64,000 nucleotides of DNA from Blastopirellula marina (GTDB taxonomy: Bacteria; Planctomycetota; Planctomycetia; Pirellulales; Pirellulaceae): assembly GCF_002967715.1 (NCBI RefSeq), contig NZ_PUIA01000030.1:51267-115266 (forward strand). The letters are read 5' to 3'. The notes below the pieces were generated by a model, which worked only from the letters and a program-made list of their open reading frames with translations, was not told the DNA's origin and did no database searches. Made by a program: the position numbers and the translations under genes. Below, piece after piece: positions 10,401-18,448 of this stretch (the stretch's first letter is position 1; every line of letters starts with the position of its first letter).

Positions 10401-10638
10401 CACGAAGGCATATCGATTGGCAGCAGGCGTTCGACCGAAGCCAAGCACGCTCGAAATTCTGGCAGCGGCCTATCGCGATGAGCTTAAGTATTATGAGTCC
10501 GCCCCCGAACAGGCTGCAGCTCTGCTGAAGATTGGTGAATCTAAGCGTGACGAGTCGATCCCTCAGGCCGAACACGCCGCTCTGACCATCGTGATGAGCA
10601 TGATTTTAAATCTCGATGAAACCCTCACGAGAGGATAA
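7444..10638 (+). CDS. PSCyt1 / DUF1549 / LamG / DUF1553 planctomycete cytochrome protein
   Basis: A 1064-residue exported protein with an N-terminal hydrophobic signal. CFHCHG (Cys56-His60) is the haem c site of the planctomycete cytochrome C module, which continues to IRQW-type helix ends. DUF1549 follows (about 150-400, with RRVTFDLTGLPPT and CAQCHDHKYDPI, a second CxxCH). A concanavalin/LamG-type insertion (about 430-640, FSYGAWIRPGG, LNIGRR) precedes DUF1553 (about 700-1050, LAQWLTQPDHPLTARVTVNR and LQALVTLNDPQFVEAAR). The family is abundant in Planctomycetes and always exported; its reaction is not established, with redox processing of sulfated polysaccharides often proposed. The DUF1501 partner starts 3 bases after its stop, so the two are co-transcribed. 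Confidence 0.92.
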   Translation: MLSTRTIPPHTRFQILALLTAAMSLVGFTQARSALADKAARLSFNRDVRPILSTACFHCHGPDEKQRAADLRLDNEEGIEYAFRTGDLEKSEGWRRILSDDADVVMPPPDSHLEVTSEQRDILRQWIQQGAEFQGHWSFIPPVKPGVPQVNSDARIRGAIDTFIQRRLEKDGLTLAKEADKERLLRRVTFDLTGLPPTIAEIDAFLADNSPEAYERVVDRLLASPRYGERMTVSWMDLARYGDTSVFHADGPRTMWPWRDWVINAYNNNKPFDEFTREQLAGDLIPDATVEQKIATAFLRNNASTDEGGVIAEEARVEYAVDRVRTTAQVWLGLTVECAQCHDHKYDPISQRDYYAFYDFFNQSADPGMQTRNGNQSPVIDVPNYRGLAEAATLKNELVGVTKQLEAHQTSSQEAFSKWLTKMEAAIENGETYVIDDALLYCTFEEADTQQIANSADNSLAGTSNGSVQHAEGKHGSSLQLDGKSFVEFGDLAAFDNTQSFSYGAWIRPGGNISGAVLARMNDGNSHRGYDLWLQNGHVGMHLIHSWPDNAIKVVTKTPLKKDEWQHVFITYDGSQKSGGVKVFVNGQLQEVNVEQDSLSATTAANTSLNIGRRSSGSNFVGQIDNVRMYARQLTEDEVAALADGKLHLSLIAKPANERTEVDLAALRNVYFTSYDEMAQKITKEQNRLKKAIAVAEKPVGNVMIMQNLPKPRQTYLLTRGNYASPDKEKPITSDVLSILGNIPEGAPNNRLGLAQWLTQPDHPLTARVTVNRYWYMLFGRGLVKSLEDFGSQGEWPSHPELLDWLAVDFVDSGWNVKRMIKQMVMSQTYRQSTKVTHEVMEIDPENALLSRGPRFRLAGEFIRDNALAASGLLVDTIGGPGVKPYQPPGLWNEVSLNGNVRFEQDHGENLYRRSMYIYWKRSAPAPSMIIFDTPSRELCTIRRSRTNTPLQALVTLNDPQFVEAARALAQRLLLDPDAQELDDRLTKAYRLAAGVRPKPSTLEILAAAYRDELKYYESAPEQAAALLKIGESKRDESIPQAEHAALTIVMSMILNLDETLTRG

Positions 10639-10641
10639 CTA

Positions 10642-12102
10642 ATGAATCCCATCCGCGAATTCTCCCTGCTGCAGACACGTCGCCAACTGCTGGGCAATAC
10701 ATCCCGTGCGTTCGGCGCGGCGGCCCTGGCGTCGCTGATGCCCCCAGGTCTTACAGACATGGCCATGGCTGCGGAACCCTCCAGTGGCCAGTTGCCAGGT
10801 TTGCCCCACTTCGCCCCGAAAGCCAAACGGGTGATCTACCTGTTCATGGCAGGTGGGCCATCACATATCGACACCTTCGACTATCACCCCAAGATCCGCG
10901 AGATGCACGGCAAAGAGTTGCCCGCCGAGATCCGCGGCGATCAGCGCATCACAGGGATGACCAGCGGGCAGAAGTCTTTCCCATGCGTCGCTCCAATGTT
11001 CAAGTTCCAAAAGTACGGCGAGCATCAAACCTGGGTCAGTGAACTCTTACCGCACACCGCTGGCATTGTTGATGACATCGCCATTGTAAAATCGGTGAAC
11101 ACCGAGGCGATCAATCACGATCCGGCCATTACCTTCATCAATACCGGCAGCCAACAGCCGGGCAAGCCTAGCTTGGGAGCCTGGCTTAGCTATGGCCTTG
11201 GCAGTCCCAACGAAAATCTACCGTCGTACACGGTGATGATCTCCCGCGGCCCCGGGCAAAAGCAGGCCCTTTACGCGCGGCTCTGGAGTGCGGGCTTCCT
11301 TTCATCCCGCCATCAAGGTGTCAAACTACGCAGCGAAGCAGAGCCGGTCCTGTATCTCGAAAATCCGGCAGGCGTCGACCGTAATATGCGACGTCGCATG
11401 CTTGATCGCATCGCTGAGATCAACGCGTCGCACTACGAAGACTTCGGCGACCCTGAAACCCAAGCCCGCATCGCACAGTACGAAATGGCCTTCCGCATGC
11501 AGGCCAGCGTGCCAGACTTAGTCGACCTTTCCGACGAGCCGGAAAGCACGTTCGAGCTTTATGGCCCCGACTCGAAGAAGCCCGGCACATTCGCCCGAAA
11601 TTGCATCATTGCTCGCCGGCTGGCGGAACGCGGCGTGCCATTTCAACAACTGTTCCACCGCGGCTGGGACCAACACGGCAACCTCCCGAAGCTGATCCGC
11701 GGACAATGCGAAGGCATCGACCAACCTGCGGCGGCCCTTGTAAAAGACCTCAAACAACGCGGAATGTTGGACGACACCATGGTTGTCTGGGGCGGCGAGT
11801 TCGGCCGGACGATCTACTCGCAGGGGAAGCTCTCCGACGATAGCCACGGCCGCGACCACCACGGCCGGTGCTTTACAATGTGGCTCGCCGGCGGCGGGGT
11901 CAAGGGTGGAGTTGAGTACGGGCTGACCGACGACTTCAGCTACAACATCCTCAAGGACCCGGTCCACATCCGCGACTTCAACGCGACGATACTCCACCAG
12001 ATGGGCATCGACCACAACCGCCTCACCTTCCGCCACCAAGGACTGGATCAACGGCTGACAGGGGTCGAACCGACGAAGGTGGTCAGGGATATTCTGCTGT
12101 AG
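10642..12102 (+). CDS. DUF1501 domain protein, Tat-exported
   Basis: A 486-residue member of the DUF1501 family, which has an alkaline-phosphatase/sulfatase-like fold. The N-terminus has a twin-arginine motif (TRRQLLG, 12-18) and an Ala-rich hydrophobic stretch ending in AMAAE. Family hallmarks seen: [39 protein letters not shown] and [19 protein letters not shown]. It starts 3 bases after the DUF1549/DUF1553 gene, the pairing that is standard in planctomycetes, and the two products are presumed to work together outside the cytoplasm. The catalytic activity of the family is not known to me. Confidence 0.92.
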   Translation: MNPIREFSLLQTRRQLLGNTSRAFGAAALASLMPPGLTDMAMAAEPSSGQLPGLPHFAPKAKRVIYLFMAGGPSHIDTFDYHPKIREMHGKELPAEIRGDQRITGMTSGQKSFPCVAPMFKFQKYGEHQTWVSELLPHTAGIVDDIAIVKSVNTEAINHDPAITFINTGSQQPGKPSLGAWLSYGLGSPNENLPSYTVMISRGPGQKQALYARLWSAGFLSSRHQGVKLRSEAEPVLYLENPAGVDRNMRRRMLDRIAEINASHYEDFGDPETQARIAQYEMAFRMQASVPDLVDLSDEPESTFELYGPDSKKPGTFARNCIIARRLAERGVPFQQLFHRGWDQHGNLPKLIRGQCEGIDQPAAALVKDLKQRGMLDDTMVVWGGEFGRTIYSQGKLSDDSHGRDHHGRCFTMWLAGGGVKGGVEYGLTDDFSYNILKDPVHIRDFNATILHQMGIDHNRLTFRHQGLDQRLTGVEPTKVVRDILL

Positions 12103-12164
12103 AGCAGGGCATTCCTGTCGCTTTCACGGATTGCACGTGCAAAGCGTCCGGACGCATCACTTCG

Positions 12165-12890
12165 TCAGAAGGTTGATACCGTGAACTCATCGAAGGCATT
12201 GAGATCGTCGAACGATCCAATACCAACTCGCCCTGCGCCAAACGTTTTGTCGGTAACACTCATGTGTGGCGTGGTCATGTCGTCGAAGAAGACTTCGATC
12301 AGGCCGGTATCGACATTGCGACGTACCATAACCTGATGCCATTGATCGTCCCAGGGGGTCAGCTTCTCGTTCTTCGTCAGTGCTAACCGCGGAGCTTCTT
12401 TGACGATCATGATTTGGCCACTGTGCGGGTCTGGCTTCGCGCCCAGGTGGCAGTAATAGAAGTGCGATGCGTCTTGATAGCCGAAGAAAATACAGCAGTC
12501 GCGGTGGTTGCCAGTGTCCTTGGTGCTGCGAACACGGAAGCGAATCTCGCAGTTGCCAACTTCCAGGTCCTTGACCAAGGCGACATGACCCGGGCTGCGT
12601 GTGGGAGGCTTGTACTCGCTGCCGCGTTCAGTGATCTCGATCTGACCTCCAGCGTCTTTTGTATTATTCCAGGTCCAAGTTTTGGGATCGAGGAATTCCC
12701 AATGCTTAAGGTCGTCAAGCGACTGAACTGGTTTCGCGGCGGTCCCATCAAAGTCATCAGAAAACACGACCTTTCCCTTTGGTGCATCATCGCTATGGGC
12801 ATCTGCGGTCACCAGAAAGAATACCGACGCCACCAGTATAGACGTCAGGCATACTCGCGCGAGAAACTTGGTACTAATCACAGGATTCAC
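12165..12890 (-). CDS. Secreted laminin-G-fold / DUF1080-like protein
   Basis: A 241-residue protein with an N-terminal signal peptide (hydrophobic residues about 8-28, ending near TADAHS). The body is an all-beta pattern with VFSDDFDG, WEFLDPKTW, EIRFRVRST, CIFFGYQDASHFYYCHLG and a closing FDDLNAFDEFTV, matching the concanavalin-like jelly roll of family-16-type or DUF1080 proteins. Such proteins probably bind or cleave glycans; no catalytic pair could be assigned by eye. It converges with the DUF1501 gene (62 bases between stops) and is transcribed alone. Confidence 0.75.
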   Translation of the reverse strand: MNPVISTKFLARVCLTSILVASVFFLVTADAHSDDAPKGKVVFSDDFDGTAAKPVQSLDDLKHWEFLDPKTWTWNNTKDAGGQIEITERGSEYKPPTRSPGHVALVKDLEVGNCEIRFRVRSTKDTGNHRDCCIFFGYQDASHFYYCHLGAKPDPHSGQIMIVKEAPRLALTKNEKLTPWDDQWHQVMVRRNVDTGLIEVFFDDMTTPHMSVTDKTFGAGRVGIGSFDDLNAFDEFTVSTF

Positions 12891-13168
12891 ATCTCCTCAA
12901 TCAAAACAACTTCAGCGAAAAAGATCGACCGATCCAACTCGCTCTTTTCAATGCCATCCGCCATTGTGTCTGCTGGAGGCACCGACTGCAATTGTGCGGA
13001 TCAGTGGTGACAGCGGATCTGGTTTCAGTTGAAATGCGCATGCACTACTCGAATGCAAACCTTCCCAAGCTATTTAAAAACTTGCGTCTATGGTGCGAAC
13101 AAACGGAGACTAAAACCGACCAAAATAGAAGATTTGGTGAGATCCACTGACGCCAGAGAGAGCGCATG
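12891..13168. other. Intergenic region upstream of the jelly-roll gene
   Basis: Between the start of the minus-strand jelly-roll gene and the tRNA terminator. It must contain that gene's promoter, but I saw no pair of boxes good enough to name. No gene or repeat seen. Confidence 0.4.
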
Positions 13169-13203
13169 AAAAAGGCCGCAAACTCTTTGGTTTACGGCCT
13201 TTT
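13169..13203 (-). terminator. Rho-independent terminator of tRNA-Arg
   Basis: Strong hairpin: AAAAAGGCCG at 13169-13178 and CGGCC plus T-rich tail at 13195-13203, extended by AAAC/GTTT. Read on the minus strand the stem is followed by a run of T, directly downstream of the tRNA 3' end. Confidence 0.85.
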
Positions 13204-13210
13204 CTTTTAG

Positions 13211-13284
13211 CGTGGGTGGAAGGGCTCGAACCTTCAACCTTCGGTTTCGTAGACCGATGCTCTATCCAATTGAGCTACACCCAC
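13211..13284 (-). tRNA. tRNA-Arg (anticodon ACG)
   Basis: Full cloverleaf on the minus strand, 74 bases including the discriminator G. Acceptor arms GTGGGTG and CACCCAC pair over 7 bases; D stem GCTC/GAGC; anticodon stem TCGGT/ACCGA with loop CTACGAA giving anticodon ACG; T arm GAAGG-TTCGAGC-CCTTC. CCA is not encoded. The wobble A would be deaminated to inosine by TadA so that it reads CGU, CGC and CGA. Followed by a strong terminator. Confidence 0.97.
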
Positions 13285-13460
13285 AGGTTGTTTTGTTTGA
13301 ATGGGTACCTTATCTACGATTCCCTCTCAAACAAGATCCTGGATTATAGTGATGCGTTAGGTTCCCGTAAAGACGCCTCGGACCGAGTTAGGTTCAGGAT
13401 CGGGAAAAAATGTCGATTCGGGTCTTAAAATCTAGCAACTACTAAGTCGTTGTCTCCTTT

Positions 13461-14039
13461 TTACTTCGGCATTTTCCCGAAATTACTTTTCTGCGGCATT
13501 TTAAAATCGGTGGGACTACCAGCTTCCAGATCTAGCAGCCGTTTTTTCAGACTGATTCCTTGTGGGCTGGTGAATCCGCCGATCTTGTTTCCCGCTGAAA
13601 TAACGCGGTGGCAGGGAATGATCAGGGGGATCCGGTTCTGGGACATTGCGGTTCCCACGGCTCTGGCGGCACCGGGTCTTCCGGCAAGCCGGGCAAGCTC
13701 TCCGTAAGTGACGACTTCGCCATAAGGAATTCTCTGGCAGGCCTCCCAGATCTTCTGCTGGAACGGGGTCCCATGCGACAAGTCTGTAGGAACTTTCGCA
13801 AAATCAATACGGATGCCAGCAGCGTAATCGACGACATCCTGAATCAAGTCCCGTTGAGTGTCCGTGAGATCGGCGGCAACCAGTCCCGACTTCCGTTTGG
13901 CACGCTTGGGAAGCCAGGCGAAGCGGGCGAGCTTTTCACCATTCCAGCTAAGTTCGGCTGGGCCGAGAGTAGTTTCTAGCTGAACCGTTTTGAGGGAAAG
14001 ACTGTCTTTTTGGATAGTAACATCATCTCGAATCGTCAC
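13461..14039 (-). CDS. ogt: Methylated-DNA--protein-cysteine S-methyltransferase
   Basis: A 192-residue suicide repair protein that moves methyl groups from O6-methylguanine (and O4-methylthymine) in DNA to its own cysteine. The active site IPCHRVI is at 141-147 (Cys143), preceded by the helix-turn-helix arginine region GRPGAARAVGTAM and by TPFQQKIWEACQRIPYGEV, all standard for the C-terminal DNA-binding domain. It has the short N-terminal ribonuclease-H-like domain and no AraC/Ada part, so it is Ogt-type. Reads away from the next gene with a 129-base divergent spacer. Confidence 0.95.
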   Translation of the reverse strand: MTIRDDVTIQKDSLSLKTVQLETTLGPAELSWNGEKLARFAWLPKRAKRKSGLVAADLTDTQRDLIQDVVDYAAGIRIDFAKVPTDLSHGTPFQQKIWEACQRIPYGEVVTYGELARLAGRPGAARAVGTAMSQNRIPLIIPCHRVISAGNKIGGFTSPQGISLKKRLLDLEAGSPTDFKMPQKSNFGKMPK

Positions 14040-14168
14040 AGGCGGTGTCCTTCACCTAGCGTGGCACCTTTGACACTTTTGTGACGGTCATTCTATACTT
14101 GCAAATGGGTTGTGCCACTCCTGCCGGCCCCGTGGTTCGCCGCGTACAAACAGCATAAGGAGGATTGG

Positions 14169-14912
14169 ATGGTCGATATCCGCTCGCTGACTGACGATTT
14201 TTATATCAACATGAATCTCAATACGGAGATGGATTTACCTAGCGGGCGAGACACGGTTCTTCATTTTTTCGAGCAGGTCCGCAAACGCTATCCTAAGATG
14301 CGGAACTTCTACTCGCGCGATCGGAACGAGTTCGTTCTGGAAGAAGACAAAGATGGCGGCAGCTACCGCTGGACATCCGTTGAACCCAAACGCATCTTGT
14401 CTGGGCACGTCAATCCAAGCTCGTTTGACGAAGCGGTTGAACAGCATCGGTTTGTTCTTGACCAGGTTCCCTATGCGCTCTCGATCAGTCCCTTGGACTG
14501 CGAATCACTTAACGCGATGTACGGGTTTGATTTCACGTACAGCGGAAACCACAACCAGTTGGTCGCCGATGCGCTAGGGCTTCCGCCGGCACTGGAACGA
14601 ATGGTACAGGGTAGCGAAAACCGGATTATTGGCTTCGAGCCGGCAATTCAGTGTAGCCTGGACGATGAGTGTCGAACCCAGTTCCGGCTCAGTATCGAGA
14701 CGCGAACGTCCGCCTATCACGTCCGCACCGGGGAATTCCCTGAAGAACAGCTAAGCGTTTACCTGACCGTTCGCCGATTTGGCAGTTTGGACGAGGACGA
14801 GACGTACGTGACCGCATTCCAGCGTCTTCACGATCAAGCAGTGGGCTTGCTCGAACAGTATGTCATTGGCAACATCCTGGAGCCACTCAAGCAGGCGATC
14901 ACGATTCGCTAA
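14169..14912 (+). CDS. Conserved hypothetical protein
   Basis: A 247-residue soluble acidic protein with no signal peptide or membrane helix. The start at 14169 is set by a near-perfect ribosome site (AAGGAGG, 5 bases before ATG); an upstream in-frame start at 14112 lacks this. The sequence shows mixed alpha/beta character (LHFFEQVRKRYPKMRNFYSRD, QVPYALSISPLDCESLNAMYGFDF), with QFRLSIETRTSAYHV and a C-terminal helix pair. I do not recognise a named family. Its stop overlaps the stop of the converging response-regulator gene. Confidence 0.75.
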   Translation: MVDIRSLTDDFYINMNLNTEMDLPSGRDTVLHFFEQVRKRYPKMRNFYSRDRNEFVLEEDKDGGSYRWTSVEPKRILSGHVNPSSFDEAVEQHRFVLDQVPYALSISPLDCESLNAMYGFDFTYSGNHNQLVADALGLPPALERMVQGSENRIIGFEPAIQCSLDDECRTQFRLSIETRTSAYHVRTGEFPEEQLSVYLTVRRFGSLDEDETYVTAFQRLHDQAVGLLEQYVIGNILEPLKQAITIR

Positions 14913-15328
14913 ATGTCGCGCACTGCTCGAATCATTTCGGCCAATCCAATTGGCGAGTAGGGCTTTTCGAGAAATCCTTGAAAGCCAGCCTCGTAGCACA
15001 CTTCAGGTGTGAACGTCATTGTTCCGGCGGTAATCGCGACCATCGGGGCCGTCACGTTTCGATCACGCAGCGCTTTCGCCAATTGCAAACCATCAGTGTC
15101 CGGCAGCATCAAGTCGAGCAGGATGACGTCGAAACTGGTTAAATCAGGCCGAGCCAGCGTTGACTCTCCGTCTGGCTCTACCTGGAAGGTCGCACCATGG
15201 CGGCTCAAGGCCCGCTTCAAAAGCTCTTGATGGAATGGCTGATCTTCGGTCGCCAGAATGTGCAGTGACTGAAGGCTAGGTAAACACTGAAGCGGAGGTA
15301 ATGTCTTGGTGTTTGATGGGCAATCCAT
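14909..15328 (-). CDS. Single-domain response regulator (CheY-like)
   Basis: A 139-residue receiver domain without an output domain. The acidic pair is ED (residues about 28-29), the phosphoacceptor Asp sits in VILLDLMLPDTDG, the switch Thr in AITAG and the invariant Lys in LEKPY, so phosphorylation should be possible. Such stand-alone receivers pass phosphate or signals to a partner protein; no histidine kinase is nearby, so the pathway is unknown. A stretch of about 18 residues (PPLQCLPSL) precedes the domain. Its stop overlaps by 4 bases that of the converging gene. Confidence 0.88.
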   Translation of the reverse strand: MDCPSNTKTLPPLQCLPSLQSLHILATEDQPFHQELLKRALSRHGATFQVEPDGESTLARPDLTSFDVILLDLMLPDTDGLQLAKALRDRNVTAPMVAITAGTMTFTPEVCYEAGFQGFLEKPYSPIGLAEMIRAVRDI

Positions 15329-15559
15329 ATCCCGGTTACCAACAAATAGGCGAATGTGGGCATGATGGGGCGGAAACTTAGACGATGCGATGAAAGAGAT
15401 CGTCTAAAGTGGAAACTAGTACGCCGAGACGTTTTCGCCACCAAGAGGTTGGTTAAGTTAAGCGGAAATGTCGCACTGACATGACCGATTAGCTCGGTCG
15501 GTCAGGTTGGAATCCTTAGAGGGGCAGGGATTGTTAAGATTCAAAGAACCTAGCCCAAC

Positions 15560-16318
15560 TTAGCCTGGCTCCATGCCTTCTGAGTAAGGAGGAGTCTCGC
15601 CTTGGATCTCGTGAAGCGCATTTTTTGCCGCACGCTGCTCCGCTTCCTTCTTGTTCGCGCCCCAGGCTGAAGTGTAACGCGTCCCTTGAAGCACGACCGC
15701 AACGTTGAAGAACTTGCTGTGATCGGGGCCTTTCTCGGCAACCAACTCGTAATTGGGAGTCGTGCCGTATTCTCGCTGAGCAAACTGTTGCAGCATCGAC
15801 TTGTAGTTGCTGCCCACTTCGCCGGCCGAGGCCTGGTCGATCTCGTCTTCGAGCACACTTGCCAGAAACGTATTCACCGCTTCATCGCCGCCATCGAGAT
15901 AAATCGCCGCGATAATAGCCTCGAAAACGTCGGCTAATAGCGACTTGGGCAACGACTGCGTCGAGGCCATTCCCTTACCGAGAATCAGAAATGGTTCGAG
16001 CCCCATCTGATCGCTTAACCGTGCACACGTACTACGGCTAACCACGATCGACTTGATGCGGGTAAGATCCCCTTCCAGGTAATTCGGAAACATCCGAAAA
16101 AGAGTCTCACAGACGAATTTGCCCAGAATGGCATCGCCCAGAAATTCGAGTCGTTCGTTACTTCCCAAACGATGATTGGCACCCGACGCATGGGTCAGGG
16201 CAGACTGCAGAAGTTCACGATTCTTGAACTTATAACCGAGCTTCTGTTCGCACTCGGAGAGCTGATCTCCACCGGTGGCCGGCGAGTCTTGACCTCGTAG
16301 CATATCGAACGGATCCAT
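15560..16318 (-). CDS. rnc: Ribonuclease III
   Basis: A 252-residue double-strand-specific endoribonuclease for rRNA and mRNA processing. The signature NERLEFLGDA is at 54-63, the second acidic pair is in LLADVFEAIIAAIYLDGG (Asp130, Glu133), and a double-stranded-RNA-binding domain fills about 171-240 (NYKSMLQQFAQRE ... ANKKEAEQRAAKNAL). Length and order are typical. The N-terminal 20 residues are extra and variable. It stands alone; about 230 bases with a weak GACCGA/TCGGTC hairpin separate it from the response regulator. Confidence 0.96.
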   Translation of the reverse strand: MDPFDMLRGQDSPATGGDQLSECEQKLGYKFKNRELLQSALTHASGANHRLGSNERLEFLGDAILGKFVCETLFRMFPNYLEGDLTRIKSIVVSRSTCARLSDQMGLEPFLILGKGMASTQSLPKSLLADVFEAIIAAIYLDGGDEAVNTFLASVLEDEIDQASAGEVGSNYKSMLQQFAQREYGTTPNYELVAEKGPDHSKFFNVAVVLQGTRYTSAWGANKKEAEQRAAKNALHEIQGETPPYSEGMEPG

Positions 16319-16620
16319 TTCTTGACGTTCGATATTTTCTTCGTTTCGTTGGGGCAGCCCAAAAAGCTCACCAGCAAAACGAAGGAAATACCCAACTATT
16401 GGTAATATTTGATACGTAAAAAGTACTTTCAGGGGGAGGGAAAGTCAATCACTAACCCCGGCTCCTTCGCACATCCTTTCGAGAAATCTGCATGAACTTC
16501 TCCCTAGGGATCACGCCTGTCGGCCGTTGGCATCCCTCCCATGAACAGCTCAGATCAGTAAGATAGTACCTGAAACACGTGAATCCTGAGCGAATTTGGC
16601 TGATTCATCCAAGGACACCC
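16319..16620. other. Divergent intergenic region between rnc and mgtE
   Basis: About 300 bases that must hold promoters for RNase III (minus) and MgtE (plus). I looked for a magnesium-sensing leader of the M-box kind and saw no convincing fold. The segment 16380-16430 is AT-rich. The last 16 bases carry the AAGGA ribosome site of mgtE. Confidence 0.4.
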
Positions 16621-17970
16621 ATGATCAACACCCTGTATCTGCCGGAACTTCGTGAAATGCTGGCCGAAAATGACTCAGCGGGCCTCCGCGAGTTCTGTAC
16701 GGCCCTGCATCCGGCACGCACGGCCGAGTTCATGGAAGGTCTTTCCCCGGAAGAGGCCTGGGGAGTGCTCGATCACGCGGATCTGAACCTCCAGGGGGAA
16801 ATCCTCTCGTACTTCGAATACCACAAGCAGGCCGAAATGCTTGAGGCTCGGCCTCCCGAGTCGGTTGCCCCAGTTGTCGCCACGATGTCAGCAGACGATC
16901 AGGTCGACCTTCTGGGTGAAGTCGAAGAAGAAACGGCCGAGCAGATTCTGGCATGCTTCTCCGTAGACGATCGCCGCGACGTGCTCCGGCTCTCGAATTA
17001 CGAAGAGGGAACTGCTGGTGCCATCATGACGACTGAGATGGCTCGGCTGAGCGAAAACCTAACCGCGCGCGAAGCCCTGAAAGAACTCACCGAACAGGCC
17101 GAACACCTGGAGACGATCTACTACCTGTACGTGGTCGACGACTTCGGGAGCCTCCACGGCGTTGTCTCGACTCGCGATATCGTCTCGGCGCTAAGCAAGC
17201 CGCAAATGCACCTGAGCGAGATCATGGAGACTGAGGTCATCCACGCCAACGTGCTGGACGACCAAGAGGACGTTTTGCGGAAGATGGCCGACTACGACCT
17301 TCTCGCGATCCCCGTCGTCGACGAAGAGCTTCGCCTGGTCGGTATTATTACGCACGACGATATTCTCGATGTGGTGGTCGAAGAAGCGGCAGAAGACGCC
17401 TACCGTGCGGCGGCCGTGGAACCGCTGGAAGAGACCTATCTCCGTACTTCGGTGCTGACGCTCAGCCGCAAGCGAGGCGTTTGGCTCGCCGTGCTGTTCG
17501 TGGGGGCCTTCCTCACGACCTTCGCGTTGGAACAGTTTGAAGCCGATCTAGCTCGTATCCCATGGCTGGTTATCTTTATCCCACTGGTGATTTCCACAGG
17601 CGGAAACTCCGGGAATCAATCGGCCACGCTGGTGATTACGGCACTGAACAAGGGAGAAGCCAGCGTCCGTGACTGGTGGATCATCATGCGCCGCGAGCTG
17701 GCGATGGGGCTGATCCTGGGCTTGATCATGGCATTTATGGGGATGCTGTTGGCGCTTTTTAAATCCCCGACACCCTATTCAGCGCTAGTGGTCCCGGCGA
17801 CGCTGGTGTTAGTAGTGATAGCTGGAACGCTAATCGGATCGATGCTGCCCTTGATTTTTAAGAAGATTGGGCTCGATCCCGCGTTAATGAGCAACCCATT
17901 TGTGGCCGGACTGATCGACCTGTTCGGGATTGTGATCTACTTGAAGGTTGCTCTTCTACTGCTGGAGTAA
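16621..17970 (+). CDS. mgtE: Magnesium transporter MgtE
   Basis: A 449-residue inner-membrane Mg2+ channel. An N-terminal superhelical domain (about 1-130, with repeated helix pairs such as EFMEGLSPEEAWGVLD), a CBS pair (about 135-255: VVDDFGSLHGVVSTRDIV and VVDEELRLVGIITHDDIL) that senses cytoplasmic Mg2+, then five membrane helices from about 285 containing the pore signature STGGNSGNQSATLV. Start at 16621 chosen because AAGGA lies 6 bases before it; a GTG 42 bases upstream is less likely. Regulation is expected to be by gating through the CBS domains. Confidence 0.95.
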   Translation: MINTLYLPELREMLAENDSAGLREFCTALHPARTAEFMEGLSPEEAWGVLDHADLNLQGEILSYFEYHKQAEMLEARPPESVAPVVATMSADDQVDLLGEVEEETAEQILACFSVDDRRDVLRLSNYEEGTAGAIMTTEMARLSENLTAREALKELTEQAEHLETIYYLYVVDDFGSLHGVVSTRDIVSALSKPQMHLSEIMETEVIHANVLDDQEDVLRKMADYDLLAIPVVDEELRLVGIITHDDILDVVVEEAAEDAYRAAAVEPLEETYLRTSVLTLSRKRGVWLAVLFVGAFLTTFALEQFEADLARIPWLVIFIPLVISTGGNSGNQSATLVITALNKGEASVRDWWIIMRRELAMGLILGLIMAFMGMLLALFKSPTPYSALVVPATLVLVVIAGTLIGSMLPLIFKKIGLDPALMSNPFVAGLIDLFGIVIYLKVALLLLE

Positions 17971-17978
17971 GAACGCTC

Positions 17979-18320
17979 TTAGGCGTCGATCAGTGGTTGC
18001 CCAACATACATCTGTAGAATCTGGCTTTGGACCTTGATCGCGCGGATCAGCACCCAGATCTGCTCAGGCGAGAACTTGCGTGGATCCGAGTTGGCCAGCT
18101 CGTCCAATTCGTCGGTCATGGCTGCGTGCTGATCGGTAGCGGCTTGCAGGCGAAGTCCCATTTCTTTCCATGCGGCCGTCAACAGATGGTCGTCGTCGAG
18201 TTCTCCAATATTCTCGACGCAGTTCGAAAGCAGCAAACAAAGTCGGGCAACATCCCGAGGTTCGGCATTGGGCTGCATTCGTTCGATGCGGCTGGCAAGT
18301 TCCTGGCAAGACATGCTCAT
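17979..18320 (-). CDS. Conserved hypothetical protein, all-helical
   Basis: About 113 residues, predicted mainly alpha-helical (ARLCLLLSNCVENIGELDDDHLL, RLQAATDQHAAMTDELDELAN, EQIWVLIRAIKVQSQILQMYVG). No signal, no membrane segment, no motif I recognise. Start is uncertain: ATG codons at 18320 and 18314, with a longer frame reaching 18407. It converges with mgtE (8 bases between stops) and lies 128 bases downstream of the glycosyltransferase gene, so it may be the end of that transcript. Confidence 0.55.
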   Translation of the reverse strand: MSMSCQELASRIERMQPNAEPRDVARLCLLLSNCVENIGELDDDHLLTAAWKEMGLRLQAATDQHAAMTDELDELANSDPRKFSPEQIWVLIRAIKVQSQILQMYVGQPLIDA

Positions 18321-18448
18321 GGCAGACCTACATTGCGAATTGACAAGGCTCTTCAGAAGAGAATGACTGACCGATCGCGATCCGCCTATCGAATCCTCGC
18401 CGGTCACATTAACCTAGCTCACAATCGGCGTCCGTCCTGCCTCTTGAG

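Noticed and set aside
16319..16620. A magnesium riboswitch (M-box or ykoK) upstream of mgtE
   Set aside because: No matching conserved core or stem order could be seen by eye.
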